50,470 nucleotides of DNA from an uncultured Phascolarctobacterium sp. (GCF_937920985.1 NZ_CALDXR010000004.1:1-50470), one strand, 5' to 3'. Numbered from the stretch's first letter, positions 23,243 through 32,732 are shown. Made by a program: numbers and translations. The notes: generated by a model not told the origin, from the letters alone.

Positions 23243-24484
23243 ATGAAACGTGAACAAATAGCCAAAAACATTGTTGCCGATCTCAAGGAGCTGGCAGCCT
23301 TAACCTCTGATATAGACGGAGCACAGCGCATCGCCTGGACACCGACATTCAAGAAAGCAACGGAATGGTTTTCCCAAAAGATGCAGGCTGCAGGTGCCGA
23401 GGTTTGGACAGATGCTGCAGGCAACAGCTGGGCCAAATTTGCCGGCGCCAGCGAGGAGTGTATTGTTATCGGCAGCCATCTCGATTCCGTACCAAACGGA
23501 GGCTGGCTGGACGGCGCTTTAGGCGTTGTAGCAGGCATGGGTATCGGTGCCTACAGTCTGGCAGATAAAAAGCCTGCCAAAACTCTTTACGTTGTCGGTT
23601 GGGCAGATGAAGAGGGTGTAGCCTTCGGTAAAAGCTGTCTTGGCAGCAGTGCTGTCAGCGGCATTGTCACAAGCAAGGATGTGCTGCCCTTAATCCATCA
23701 GGAAAACGGCCGCAGCTTCAGCGATGTCTGGCAGGAATACGGCCTTGATGCCAACAGAATAGGGGAGGCACACACAGCCTTTGCCAAGCTGCCAGTCAAA
23801 GCTTACCTGGAGCTGCACATCGAGCAGGCACCGCTGCTGGCTTTAGCCAAAAAAAGCGTAGCCTGCGTTTACGGCGTCTGCGGGTGCAACCGCCAGTACA
23901 TCACCTTCCGCGGACAGCAGGGCCATTGCGGTTCGCCGGTTGCCCTGCGTCAGGATGCCTTTATCGCGGCAGCACAGACCACCCTTGATTTACGTGAAAT
24001 CGCTCTTAAATATGATTCCTATTGCACTGTCGGCAATATCGAGGTCAAGCCTGACCTGACTACTATTTCTCCTGGCTATTGCCGCATTTCGCTGGACCAG
24101 CGCAGCATTAAGCCGGAAACAATGCAAACGATAGTTGCAGAAGCCAAGGCTGCGGCGCAGAAGCATGCAAAGGAGGGTAAGCTCACTGTAGAATTTGAGC
24201 CTATCTGGCATGCTGAACCGATACTGTTTGATGAGCAGCTGGTAGAGGACTGCAACGCTGCCGTAAAGGAGGAAACAGGTGCAAGACACAGCATGTATTC
24301 CGCACCGCTGCATGATGCCGTGCCTCTGAATGCTGTTGTACCTTCGGTAATGATGTTCGCTCAATCTGATCCCGGTATTTCTCACTGCAAGGAAGAGGAT
24401 ACGCCGCAGCCACAGCTGGAGGAGGCAATCCGTGCCTTCATCCGTCTGGCAGAAAAAGAGCTGGGAACTAGCTTTGCAGAGTAA
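23243..24484 (+). CDS. M20 family hydantoinase/carbamoylase-type amidase
   Basis: AGGAAGGGAG about 7 bases before the ATG at 23243 sets the start, giving 413 residues. Metal-binding motifs are in order: GSHLDSVPNGGWLDGALGV, WADEEGVAFGKSCLGS, ELHIEQAPLL and a C-terminal histidine in SAPLHDAVPLN. The family includes N-carbamoyl-L-amino acid hydrolases, allantoate amidohydrolase and N-carbamoyl-cysteine hydrolase. No allantoin genes are near. The ATC-hydrolase-family gene shares its promoter type, so N-carbamoyl-cysteine is an attractive substrate (inference). Confidence 0.85.
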   Translation: MKREQIAKNIVADLKELAALTSDIDGAQRIAWTPTFKKATEWFSQKMQAAGAEVWTDAAGNSWAKFAGASEECIVIGSHLDSVPNGGWLDGALGVVAGMGIGAYSLADKKPAKTLYVVGWADEEGVAFGKSCLGSSAVSGIVTSKDVLPLIHQENGRSFSDVWQEYGLDANRIGEAHTAFAKLPVKAYLELHIEQAPLLALAKKSVACVYGVCGCNRQYITFRGQQGHCGSPVALRQDAFIAAAQTTLDLREIALKYDSYCTVGNIEVKPDLTTISPGYCRISLDQRSIKPETMQTIVAEAKAAAQKHAKEGKLTVEFEPIWHAEPILFDEQLVEDCNAAVKEETGARHSMYSAPLHDAVPLNAVVPSVMMFAQSDPGISHCKEEDTPQPQLEEAIRAFIRLAEKELGTSFAE

Positions 24485-24543
24485 GCACTATAGCCTGCTG
24501 CAACCTTGCAACAAAGTAATTTTATATATTTATACGACAAAAG

Positions 24544-24575
24544 CAGCTTCTGCGATGCAGAAGCTGTTTTGCTTT
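24544..24575. terminator. Bidirectional terminator
   Basis: A 10-bp perfect stem CAGCTTCTGC with GCAGAAGCTG (24544-24566) with a three-base loop, then TTTTGCTTTTT. It lies between the convergent carbamoylase and MATE genes. Confidence 0.8.
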
Positions 24576-24588
24576 TTATACGGCATAT

Positions 24589-25923
24589 TTATTTTATTAA
24601 ATCCTTAAGCCCGCGTATCCGCATAACCTTCCAGGTAAAGCACAGACTGCGCAGCGACTGGTCCAAAAACATCGGTACCCAAGCGCCCACAATCCCTAGC
24701 TTGCAATAATAGATAAAGAAGGCTGTCATCAATGGACGCAAAACGGTAATCAGCACAAAGGAATAGACGGCAACGGCAGTAGTCTGACCGCTGCCACGCA
24801 ATATGCCTGCCGTGATAATCGTATGCCCCTGCGGTATGCAAACGGCTGCCACCCAGAACATTACCGTTTCACTGAGAGCAAGCGCCTGCGCATCCTGTGA
24901 ATAAACACTGAAAATGGGCACGCGTGCGGCATACAGAATAATAAAAGAGGCAACGGAAAGCCCCAGGCCCCATTTAAAGCCTATACTGCGGCAGCGCTTC
25001 CATGTTACATAATCAGCGGCACCGCGCATCTGCCCGGCCAGCACCATATTAGCCTTGCCGAAGCCGAAGATAAAATCATAAGAAAAATCGCAGATATTAT
25101 AGCAAATGCTGTGTACTGCATAGGGCAGAGTACCAAGACGCGCAGTCATCCAGCCATAAGCCAGCATACCGATGCGTTCCGCACCAAGCTCACTGAAAAC
25201 ACCGCCGAATACCGGCATAAATTCCCGCCAGAAGATTTTATCCGGCAGCTGCAGCAGTCCATCACTGAAAAAGCCCTCTTGCTTCATAATCCAGACGGTG
25301 ATACCAAGAGTACACAGAGAGCCGATAATCGTGCTGATTGCCGCGCCACGCACACCCCAGCCGTCAAAACTGCCGAAGCCGGTAATGAGAAAATAATTGC
25401 AGACGATATTCACCACATTGCCGACAATATTACTTTTCATAATAGCGCTTGTCCGGCCTACACCCAACAAGGTTCCCTGCAGCAAGAGTGACAGTGAGTT
25501 TAGCAGTACTGCAGCTACGGCAATATTGCCGTAAGCCAGCGCCAGCTCCAGATAATCGCTCTGCGCACCCATCAACACCACCAGCTTCTCAAAAAATCCA
25601 TAGAAAAGCAGATGCAACACTACAAGCAGAACACTGCTGACAGTAAAGCTTTGGCGCAGCAAAACCTTAATGGCGGAATATTGTCCGGAACCGAATTTAT
25701 TCGCTGTCAGAATCGTAACTGCTGATGCCATTGAGCGCGATACTGTCAGCAGTACCAGGCGCAGCGGCAGAAAAATACTTACCGCCGCTATGGCCTTAGC
25801 CCCTAATACGCCTACCATAATCAAATCTGCCGCAGCCAGAAAGGTCATAAAAATGCCCTCCAACGCAGCGGGGAGGGCAATACGCAAATATTTACCTGTT
25901 AATGAATCATTAAAGCTCTTCAT
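24589..25923 (-). CDS. MATE family multidrug/cation antiporter
   Basis: The 444-residue protein has about twelve membrane segments in two halves. The N-terminus (LRIALPAALEGIFMTFLAAAD, then LIMVGVLGAKAIAAVS) and the middle TSAIMKSNIVGNVVNIVCNY are typical MATE sequences. MATE proteins export organic cations or other small molecules using a Na+ or H+ gradient. It starts 38 bases upstream of the gyrA stop and is read in the same direction as gyrA, so read-through from gyrA is possible. Confidence 0.9.
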   Translation of the reverse strand: MKSFNDSLTGKYLRIALPAALEGIFMTFLAAADLIMVGVLGAKAIAAVSIFLPLRLVLLTVSRSMASAVTILTANKFGSGQYSAIKVLLRQSFTVSSVLLVVLHLLFYGFFEKLVVLMGAQSDYLELALAYGNIAVAAVLLNSLSLLLQGTLLGVGRTSAIMKSNIVGNVVNIVCNYFLITGFGSFDGWGVRGAAISTIIGSLCTLGITVWIMKQEGFFSDGLLQLPDKIFWREFMPVFGGVFSELGAERIGMLAYGWMTARLGTLPYAVHSICYNICDFSYDFIFGFGKANMVLAGQMRGAADYVTWKRCRSIGFKWGLGLSVASFIILYAARVPIFSVYSQDAQALALSETVMFWVAAVCIPQGHTIITAGILRGSGQTTAVAVYSFVLITVLRPLMTAFFIYYCKLGIVGAWVPMFLDQSLRSLCFTWKVMRIRGLKDLIK

Positions 25924-25961
25924 TTTCTAGAAAACATATACGTTAAAACAAATAAACTAAT

Positions 25962-28412
25962 TTATTCAGCATCCTCTTCATGATGGATTGCTGCCAGAGA
26001 AACAACCTTGTCATCATCGTTCAAGGTCATCAGCTTTACGCCCTGGGTATTACGGCCATATTGGGAAATCTGGTCCACATCGGTACGGATAATCAGACCG
26101 GCCGCGGTAATCATCATGATTTCCTGATCCGGGTTAATAACCTTCATGCCGATTACCAGACCAGTTTTTTCGGTAATCTTCATATTGATGATACCCTTGC
26201 CGCCGCGAGTCTGCTTACGGTATTCCTTAACCTCGGTACGCTTGCCCATGCCGAATTCAGTTGCCGTCAGCACCTCGGAATCCTCATCGGAAACGCTGTC
26301 CATAGCTACAACCTCATCGCCATAGTTGAGGGAAATACCCTTTACGCCATGTGCAGTGCGTCCCATGGTGCGTACATCCTGCTCATCAAAGCGGATAGCA
26401 ATACCGTTGCGGGTTGCCAGGATGATTTCGCTGTTGCCGTCAGTCAGTTCAACACCGATCAGATCCTCATCATCGTCCAGATTAATAGCAATCATGCCGT
26501 TTTTGCGGACGCTTTCCAGATCCTTAAGGTTGATTTTCTTGACGGTACCCTTATTGGTAGCCATAAACATGTACTGCTCTTCTCTGAATTCCTTCACCGG
26601 AATAACAGCCGTAATCTTTTCACCAGGCATCAGTGCCAGCAGATTGATAATAGCTGTGCCCTTAGCTGTGCGGCTTGCTTCGGGGATTTCATAGCCCTTC
26701 TGGCGATATACACGGCCACGGTTGGTAAAGAAGAGAATGTTATGATGAGTAGTGGAGAGGAAGAGATGCTCTGCCGAATCATCAATCTTCTTGCCGCTGC
26801 CGCCGGTTTTGCCTACGCCACCGCGTTTTTGGCTACGGAAGTTGTCGAGAGTCTGGCGTTTAATGTAGCCCTGATGGCTGATGGTTACAACGATATCCTC
26901 TTCGGCAATCAGATCCTCGATATCCATTTCGGAGCTGTCGATGGAAATTTCGGTACGACGCTCGTCACCGAAACGCTTCTTCATTTCCTGCAGGTCTTCC
27001 TTGATAATGTTCATAACCTTATGCTCATCTGCCAACACGCTTTCCAGCCAGTCAATAGTTTCCAGCAGGTCGGCATATTCTTCGTCAATCTTCTTGCGCT
27101 CCAGGCCGGTCAGGCGCTGTAGACGCATATCCAGAATAGCCTGTGCCTGACGTTGGCTCAGTTTAAAGTTTTCCATCAAAGCGGTGCGGGCAATTTCTGC
27201 TGTTGCGCTGCCGCGGATGGTGCTGATTACAGCATCAATATTATCCAGGGCAATCTTCAAGCCCTCTAAGATGTGAGCTCTGTCCTTGGCCTTGCCCAGC
27301 TCGTAGCGGGTACGTCTGGTAATAACGTCCTTCTGGTGCTCCAGATAGTATTCCAGAACCTGCTTGAGGTTCAGGACACGCGGCTGACCGTTAACCAGCG
27401 CCAGCATAATGATACCAAAGGAGCTTTGCAGGGCGGTATGCTTGTACAGACGGTTCAGAACAACGTCAGGAACAGCATCACTCTTCAGCTCAACAACAAT
27501 CTTCATGCCGTCTTTAAGGCTGGAGAAGTCATCAACCTTGGTAATACCTTCGATTACGCCATCCTTAGCCAGGTTAGCAATATCCTTAATCAGGTTAGCT
27601 TTGTTAACCTGGTAGGGGATTTCGGTAATAACTATATGGTGCTTGCCCTTGTTAGCAGGCACGATCTCAGCTTTAGCACGAATTTTTACAACGCCGCGGC
27701 CGGTGTTATAAGCGCTGGTGATGCCTTCATTGCCCAAAATGCAGGCACCGGTCGGGAAGTCAGGGCCTTTGATAGCTGTCATCAGCTGCGGAATTTCTAC
27801 ATCAGGGTTATCAATCAGCATAACCAGGCCATTAACAACCTCACACAGATTGTGCGGCGGAATGTTAGTAGCCATACCTACTGCGATACCGGCACTGCCG
27901 TTAATCAGCAGAGCAGGGACCTTAGAAGGAAGTACGCTTGGCTCTTTTAAGGATTCATCATAGTTAGGTACAAAATCAACTGTATCCTTTTCGATATCCT
28001 CAAGCATTGCCTCAGCAATTTTAGCCATACGTACCTCGGTATAACGCATTGCTGCCGGACTGTCGCCGTCAATACTGCCGAAGTTACCATGGCCGTCTAC
28101 CATCAGATAGCGGGTAGAGAAATCCTGCGCCAGGCGCACGATTGCATCATATACGGAACTATCACCATGAGGGTGATATTTACCTAAAACGTCACCGACG
28201 ATACGAGCGGATTTTTTATAGGGCTTCGTCGGAGTCATGCCTGCTTCCTGCATTGCGTATAAAATACGGCGATGTACAGGCTTCAGACCATCGCGGACAT
28301 CAGGTAAAGCACGTTGGATGATAACGCTCATCGCATAATCGATATAGGATTTTTGCATTTCCTCTTCGATGTATACGGGAAGAACTTTACCAGTGGTATT
28401 CTCTAAATCCAC
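25962..28412 (-). CDS. gyrA: DNA gyrase subunit A
   Basis: The 816-residue length is typical. The N-terminus has EEEMQKSYIDYAMSVIIQRA and LPDVRDGLKPVHRRILYAM. The catalytic tyrosine lies in the motif around DFSTRYLMVDGHGNFGSIDG, AAMRYTEVRMAKIAE. A QKRGGVGKTG GyrA-box-like segment is near residue 530, and the C-terminal beta-pinwheel is full length. The start codon is GTG (28412-28410), supported by AAAGGTG five bases before it. It is separated from gyrB by the TSUP transporter, thiN and a small hypothetical gene. Confidence 0.97.
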   Translation of the reverse strand: MDLENTTGKVLPVYIEEEMQKSYIDYAMSVIIQRALPDVRDGLKPVHRRILYAMQEAGMTPTKPYKKSARIVGDVLGKYHPHGDSSVYDAIVRLAQDFSTRYLMVDGHGNFGSIDGDSPAAMRYTEVRMAKIAEAMLEDIEKDTVDFVPNYDESLKEPSVLPSKVPALLINGSAGIAVGMATNIPPHNLCEVVNGLVMLIDNPDVEIPQLMTAIKGPDFPTGACILGNEGITSAYNTGRGVVKIRAKAEIVPANKGKHHIVITEIPYQVNKANLIKDIANLAKDGVIEGITKVDDFSSLKDGMKIVVELKSDAVPDVVLNRLYKHTALQSSFGIIMLALVNGQPRVLNLKQVLEYYLEHQKDVITRRTRYELGKAKDRAHILEGLKIALDNIDAVISTIRGSATAEIARTALMENFKLSQRQAQAILDMRLQRLTGLERKKIDEEYADLLETIDWLESVLADEHKVMNIIKEDLQEMKKRFGDERRTEISIDSSEMDIEDLIAEEDIVVTISHQGYIKRQTLDNFRSQKRGGVGKTGGSGKKIDDSAEHLFLSTTHHNILFFTNRGRVYRQKGYEIPEASRTAKGTAIINLLALMPGEKITAVIPVKEFREEQYMFMATNKGTVKKINLKDLESVRKNGMIAINLDDDEDLIGVELTDGNSEIILATRNGIAIRFDEQDVRTMGRTAHGVKGISLNYGDEVVAMDSVSDEDSEVLTATEFGMGKRTEVKEYRKQTRGGKGIINMKITEKTGLVIGMKVINPDQEIMMITAAGLIIRTDVDQISQYGRNTQGVKLMTLNDDDKVVSLAAIHHEEDAE

Positions 28413-28481
28413 TTTATCACCTTTCCTTTACAAAAAACAATATCACAACCTGTTAAATAGGGCAGAGTGCCTCAGCACAGG

Positions 28482-29258
28482 TTATTTTAATAATATCTCA
28501 TAAACCTGCTTGCCAATCAGCAGGGTAGTAACCAACAAATACAAGGGGCGCACATAGGAAGCGCCCTTTTTAATCGCCAGGCGGGTACCGACAACAGCAC
28601 CGGCAATCATCGCCGCAGCCATAATCAGGCCATAGCTCCAGATAATCGTGCCGCTGACAGCGAAGGATACCAACGCACCCACGCCGCTGGCAAAATTCAA
28701 CGCCTTGGCATTACCGGCAGCCGTTACAAAGTCATAGCCCAAATACAAAAAGCCAAAAATCAGGAAGGAGCCTGTACCGGGACCGAAGAAGCCATCATAA
28801 AAGCCCATGGCAAACGCCATGACAATAGCACCGATTAAAGCCTGCATACCAAGCTTTTCTATCGTACCGGCATCGCCCCAATCCTTACGGCGATAGGTAT
28901 AAACAGCAACAGCAACCAAAAGCACGACGATGATATTTTTCATCAGCTGCTCCGGCAGCAGGTAAACTACATAAGCACCTAAGGCTGAACCAATAAACGA
29001 AAGCGGCATCAGCGTAAAGGCTGCCTTTTTTATTTTACCGGCGCGCCAAAAGGAGAGCACACTGGTGAAGCAGCCGATAGAGGCTGCCAGCTTGTTTGTT
29101 CCCAAGGCATAGGGAACAGGCAAGCCCAGGCTCAAGAGGGCAGGGGTGGAAATTAAACCGCCGCCGCCAACTGTTGAATCAATAAACGAAGCTATAAAGC
29201 CTGAGATAATCAGGAAGATAACTGTCGTCGTATCTAAATTCGCCACAAAAGTTTCCAA
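28482..29258 (-). CDS. TSUP (TauE/SafE) family sulfite/sulfonate-type permease
   Basis: The 258-residue protein has about eight membrane segments and the family's opening GFIASFIDSTVGGGGLISTPAL and mid motif GFYDGFFGPGTGSFLIF. TSUP proteins move sulfur-containing anions or other small organic acids; a sulfur substrate would fit the methionine and cysteine genes elsewhere in the window, but nothing proves it. Confidence 0.88.
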   Translation of the reverse strand: METFVANLDTTTVIFLIISGFIASFIDSTVGGGGLISTPALLSLGLPVPYALGTNKLAASIGCFTSVLSFWRAGKIKKAAFTLMPLSFIGSALGAYVVYLLPEQLMKNIIVVLLVAVAVYTYRRKDWGDAGTIEKLGMQALIGAIVMAFAMGFYDGFFGPGTGSFLIFGFLYLGYDFVTAAGNAKALNFASGVGALVSFAVSGTIIWSYGLIMAAAMIAGAVVGTRLAIKKGASYVRPLYLLVTTLLIGKQVYEILLK

Positions 29259-29276
29259 AAAATTCCCCTCATTTCG

Positions 29277-29432
29277 GTGACTAGTGATTAGTTGTCAGTT
29301 ATTAGTGGTTAGTTTTAAGAGAATGGAGTTCATTGTTTCCAATATCAGAATGCACGCCTTAACTATTCACTATTCACTATACACTTTTAACTTTTAACTA
29401 TTCACTGCACACTATACACTATTCACTTTTAC
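29277..29432. repeat. Low-complexity stretch of degenerate ACTATTCACT repeats
   Basis: Before the TSUP gene, reading in + direction, variants of TAGTGATTAGTTGTCAGTTA appear once. From about 29358 on, ACTATTCACT, ACTATACACT and ACTTTTAACT units recur about ten times in imperfect tandem. The two halves are roughly inverted relative to each other (AGTGATTAGT versus ACTATTCACT). No gene is present. Confidence 0.6.
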
Positions 29433-30170
29433 CTATTTACTGCCTTCCGCCCAACGGATATACAAGCCTAAAGCGCCGCTATGACAGGTGCAGCAGATTT
29501 TTTCGGCATCAGCATTAACTTCATTGCTGATAGCGTAGGGGTAGAGCTGGCGCAGCGTTGCCTGCTGCAGCGGCCAGCGCACGCCGGTAAAATCTACTGT
29601 CGTGCTTTCGCTTAAGGGCAGCAACGAAACAGCTTCGGCTGCAGCCTGCAGCTTCAGCTTTACGCTTTCGCCTGCTGTCAGCAGCAGCATAAATTCCTTA
29701 TCATCTGCCAACATCACCTGACAACCACGTTGCTTTTTTACACCCAGCAGCGTATAGACGTTGCTGTATAAATGGTCGAAGCGCCCGCCCCAAATGCCGG
29801 TAGCAAGAATGTCTCCCTCAGGCAAATTATGCAGTAAAAGCTGTAAGTCAGTATCATCCTTTGCAGGATTAAAACTGTGCACTACAGTACCTGCAGCGCG
29901 TGCCTGCTGATAAACAGCCTGCGATGAGCTGTCGCAGTCGCCAAACAGCTCCGTCGGCACACAGCCAGCTGCGAAGCAATACTCAGCACCGCGGTCGGCG
30001 CAGTAAATTTTCTTGCCGTCACTGACACTGTGCAGCCACTCTAGTTTAGGTCCGCGTCCGCCAGCAACCACCAACAAAGTGTCAGTAGGAGAGAGTGCAG
30101 CAGCGTGATGTTTCACGTGAAACATCATGCGCAGCTCCAGCTCAGGCAGTACAAAAAGCTTGCCAGCCAT
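29433..30170 (-). CDS. thiN: Thiamine pyrophosphokinase
   Basis: The family core starts at DTLLVVAGGRGPKLEWLH and includes CADRGAEYCFAAGCVPTELFGDCDS, AKDDTDLQLLL, and GIWGGRFDHLYSNVYTLL. The enzyme makes thiamine diphosphate from thiamine and ATP. The first ATG overlaps the upstream gene's stop (TAATG); a second candidate is the ATG pair 14-15 codons later, preceded by GGAG at six bases, which gives a more usual length. Immediately after that pair the coding sequence contains a perfect parS site, read as FHVKH. Confidence 0.85.
   Translation of the reverse strand: MAGKLFVLPELELRMMFHVKHHAAALSPTDTLLVVAGGRGPKLEWLHSVSDGKKIYCADRGAEYCFAAGCVPTELFGDCDSSSQAVYQQARAAGTVVHSFNPAKDDTDLQLLLHNLPEGDILATGIWGGRFDHLYSNVYTLLGVKKQRGCQVMLADDKEFMLLLTAGESVKLKLQAAAEAVSLLPLSESTTVDFTGVRWPLQQATLRQLYPYAISNEVNADAEKICCTCHSGALGLYIRWAEGSK
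30109..30124. other. parS site (perfect 16-bp palindrome) inside thiN
   Basis: TGTTTCACGTGAAACA matches the ParB centromere consensus exactly. It lies about 6 kb from oriC on the gyrB-gyrA side, within the first codons of thiN, so it adds codons for Phe-His-Val-Lys-His to a poorly conserved N-terminus. Confidence 0.92.
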
Positions 30171-30469
30171 TATTTTTTCGCTACAGCGACAGGCTTAATC
30201 ACAATTTGGCCGTTTTCCTTGAGAACCTTCCATGTGCAATCACCATTCTTGTTCTTCAGCCATTCCATGCTGATTTCCAAAAGAAAACGGTTCAGGCGCT
30301 CCTGTGCATTCTCCGGCAGCAGCAGCTCTTTTTTTGCAGGTGCCTTAGCACCCTTTAATTTGCTTTGCTTAACCTTTTCATCAGCATACATGCCATTTTC
30401 AAAGGTCAGCTCCTCGCTGAAGCCCTTCAGCATATCTGCATCAGAAAGTCCTTTTTTAATTTTAACCAT
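30170..30469 (-). CDS. Conserved hypothetical protein, 99 aa
   Basis: A small basic soluble protein (KGLSDADMLKGFSEELTFEN at the start; KGAKAPAKKE in the middle). AGAGGTG is well placed before the ATG. It is 32 bases after gyrB and overlaps thiN by one base, so it belongs to the gyrB-side operon. No family is recognised. Confidence 0.7.
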   Translation of the reverse strand: MVKIKKGLSDADMLKGFSEELTFENGMYADEKVKQSKLKGAKAPAKKELLLPENAQERLNRFLLEISMEWLKNKNGDCTWKVLKENGQIVIKPVAVAKK

Positions 30470-30501
30470 TTAAAGCACCTCTTTTTATGCTACAAGCCTG
30501 C

Positions 30502-32442
30502 TTACAGGTCCAGGTTACGAACCTTCTTCGCATTATCCTCGATAAACTGACGACGCGGCTCAACCTTATCGCCCATCAGGATAGAGAAAATGCGGTCTGC
30601 TTCAGCAGCGTCCTCCAGATGAACCTGCAGAATAGTACGTGCAGCAGGATCCATAGTTGTTTCCCACAGCTGGCCGGGGTTCATCTCGCCTAAGCCTTTG
30701 TAGCGCTGTACATACGGGTTAGTATCGCGGCCAACCTCGTCGAGGATTTGCTTCAATTCTTCATCGCTGTAAGCGTAGTAATGCTGCTTCTGGTTTTTAC
30801 GGATTAAATACAGCGGCGGCTGTGCAATAAACACATGGCCTTCCTTAATCAGGGGCTGCATATAACGGTAGAAGAAGGTCAACAGCAGCGTACGGATATG
30901 CGCACCGTCGACGTCGGCATCTGTCATAATAATAATCTTGCCATAACGTGCCTTCTCCAGATTGAAATCATCGCCGATACCACAGCCGAAGGCGGTAATC
31001 ATATTGCGGATTTCTTCACTGCTCAGCACCTTATCAAGACGTGCCTTTTCTACATTGAGGATTTTACCACGCAGCGGCAAAATAGCCTGGAAGTCACTAT
31101 TACGACCTTGCTTAGCGCTGCCGCCTGCGGAATCACCTTCGACCAGATAAATCTCGGTATCCTCAACATTACGGCTCTTGCAGTCAGCCAGCTTGCCGGG
31201 AAGACCGCCCAAATCCATAGCGTTCTTACGGCGTGTCAGCTCACGTGCCTTACGCGCTGCCAGACGGGCGCGTGCAGCAATAATAGCCTTTTCCACCAGC
31301 TTTTTGGCAACCTGCGGATTTTCCTCCATAAACTCGGCCAGGGTATCGCCAACCAGGTTATCTACGATTGGCATAACCTCACTGTTGCCCAGCTTAATTT
31401 TGGTCTGACTTTCGAACTGCGGGTTCTGTACTTTCAGGCTCAAAACTGCAGTCAGGCCCTCACGTACATCATCACCACTCAGCGCATCTTCATTTTCCTT
31501 GAGCAGGTTAGCCTTGCGCGCATAAGCATTAATTGTACGTGTCAACGCTTTACGGAAGCCGCTCAGATGAGTACCGCCTTCCTCAGTGTTGATGTTGTTG
31601 ACATAGGTGAAAATGTTCTCGCTGTAGGTATCACAGTACTGCATAGCAACCTCAACGATAACAGCGTTCTTTTCGCCCTCCAGATAAATCGGCTTCGGAT
31701 TAATCTTATCCTTGTCCTTATCCATAAATTCGACATATTCGATAATACCGCCGGCAAAATGGAATGTTTCACTCTTATCCTCGGCACGCTCATCAGTCAG
31801 AGAAATGGTAATGCCCTTATTCAAAAAGGCCAGCTCACGAATACGCAGACGCAGGGTATCATAGCTGTATTCAGTTTCCGTAAAGATAGTAGCATCCGGC
31901 TTGAAATGCACCGTAGTACCGGTAACATCGCAATCGCCCTTTTCATAAAGCTTTTTAGAGGTCTTGCCCTGCTTGAATTCAATACCGTAGCATTTACCGC
32001 CGCGGCGAACCTCAACCTCCATATGCTCACTCAAAGCGTTAACGCAGGTAACACCTACACCATGCAGGCCGCCGGAAACCTTGTAGCCGCCGTCACCGAA
32101 CTTACCACCGGCATGCAGCACCGTCATGATAACCTCAACAGCAGGCTTCTTTTCCTTTTTCATCATATCCACGGGGATACCACGGCCGTTATCGACAACT
32201 GTAATACTGTTATCCTTATGGATAATTACCTTGATATCACTGCAGTAACCGGCCAAAGCCTCGTCAATACTGTTGTCCACAACCTCATACACCAGATGGT
32301 GCAGACCGCGGGAGGACGTACTGCCGATATACATAGCAGGTCTTTTGCGTACAGCCTCCAGGCCTTCTAACACGTGAATCTGTTCAGCGTTATAATTGCC
32401 CTTGACCGCTGTAGCTTCTTCAATATCAATTTCCTGGGTCAT
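30502..32442 (-). CDS. gyrB: DNA gyrase subunit B
   Basis: The 646 residues include the GHKL ATPase with EVVDNSIDEALAGYC, VVDNGRGIPVDM and GGLHGVGVTCVNAL. The TOPRIM domain has YLVEGDSAGGSAKQGR and MTDADVDGAHIRTLLLTFF, and QRYKGLGEMNPGQLWETTMD is at the end. GGAGG precedes the ATG. It is near the end of the leftward dnaA-side cluster, two bases after remB. Confidence 0.98.
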   Translation of the reverse strand: MTQEIDIEEATAVKGNYNAEQIHVLEGLEAVRKRPAMYIGSTSSRGLHHLVYEVVDNSIDEALAGYCSDIKVIIHKDNSITVVDNGRGIPVDMMKKEKKPAVEVIMTVLHAGGKFGDGGYKVSGGLHGVGVTCVNALSEHMEVEVRRGGKCYGIEFKQGKTSKKLYEKGDCDVTGTTVHFKPDATIFTETEYSYDTLRLRIRELAFLNKGITISLTDERAEDKSETFHFAGGIIEYVEFMDKDKDKINPKPIYLEGEKNAVIVEVAMQYCDTYSENIFTYVNNINTEEGGTHLSGFRKALTRTINAYARKANLLKENEDALSGDDVREGLTAVLSLKVQNPQFESQTKIKLGNSEVMPIVDNLVGDTLAEFMEENPQVAKKLVEKAIIAARARLAARKARELTRRKNAMDLGGLPGKLADCKSRNVEDTEIYLVEGDSAGGSAKQGRNSDFQAILPLRGKILNVEKARLDKVLSSEEIRNMITAFGCGIGDDFNLEKARYGKIIIMTDADVDGAHIRTLLLTFFYRYMQPLIKEGHVFIAQPPLYLIRKNQKQHYYAYSDEELKQILDEVGRDTNPYVQRYKGLGEMNPGQLWETTMDPAARTILQVHLEDAAEADRIFSILMGDKVEPRRQFIEDNAKKVRNLDL

Positions 32443-32444
32443 AT

Positions 32445-32732
32445 TTACCTCCGTTTTAAAATTTCTAGATTAGTATAGACAGCGCCGTCCAGAAAACCTG
32501 ATTCAGCGCGTTTTTTCAAAGTCACCGAAGAAATCGAGGACAAATACATCGTATCACCGGTCAGAACACAGCTATAATAGCCTTCGCCGCCGGAAGCATC
32601 AACCACCTTATAGCGTGAGCCATACTTCTTGACGAAATCGTCATAAACCAGTGACTGAGGGTGATTCAAATTAAAAATAGCGATAATCTCACTATTTTTT
32701 ACCATGTAATCTACTCCCAAATGCAGATACAC
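32445..32732 (-). CDS. remB: RemA/RemB family (DUF370) regulator
   Basis: The 95-residue protein starts MYLHLGVDYMVKNSEIIAIF and has the late SSVTLKKRAE of the RemB/YaaB family, whose gene lies between recF and gyrB in Bacillus too. The start is GTG with AAGGAGG seven bases before it. RemA-type proteins are DNA-binding regulators of matrix genes in Bacillus; the role here is inferred only. Its first 41 bases overlap the end of the upstream DUF721 gene. Confidence 0.85.
   Translation of the reverse strand: MYLHLGVDYMVKNSEIIAIFNLNHPQSLVYDDFVKKYGSRYKVVDASGGEGYYSCVLTGDTMYLSSISSVTLKKRAESGFLDGAVYTNLEILKRR

Noticed and set aside
30835..32370. 511-codon open frame on the + strand opposite gyrB
   Set aside because: Antisense shadow of a clear gyrB gene; the composition follows the complementary codon bias.
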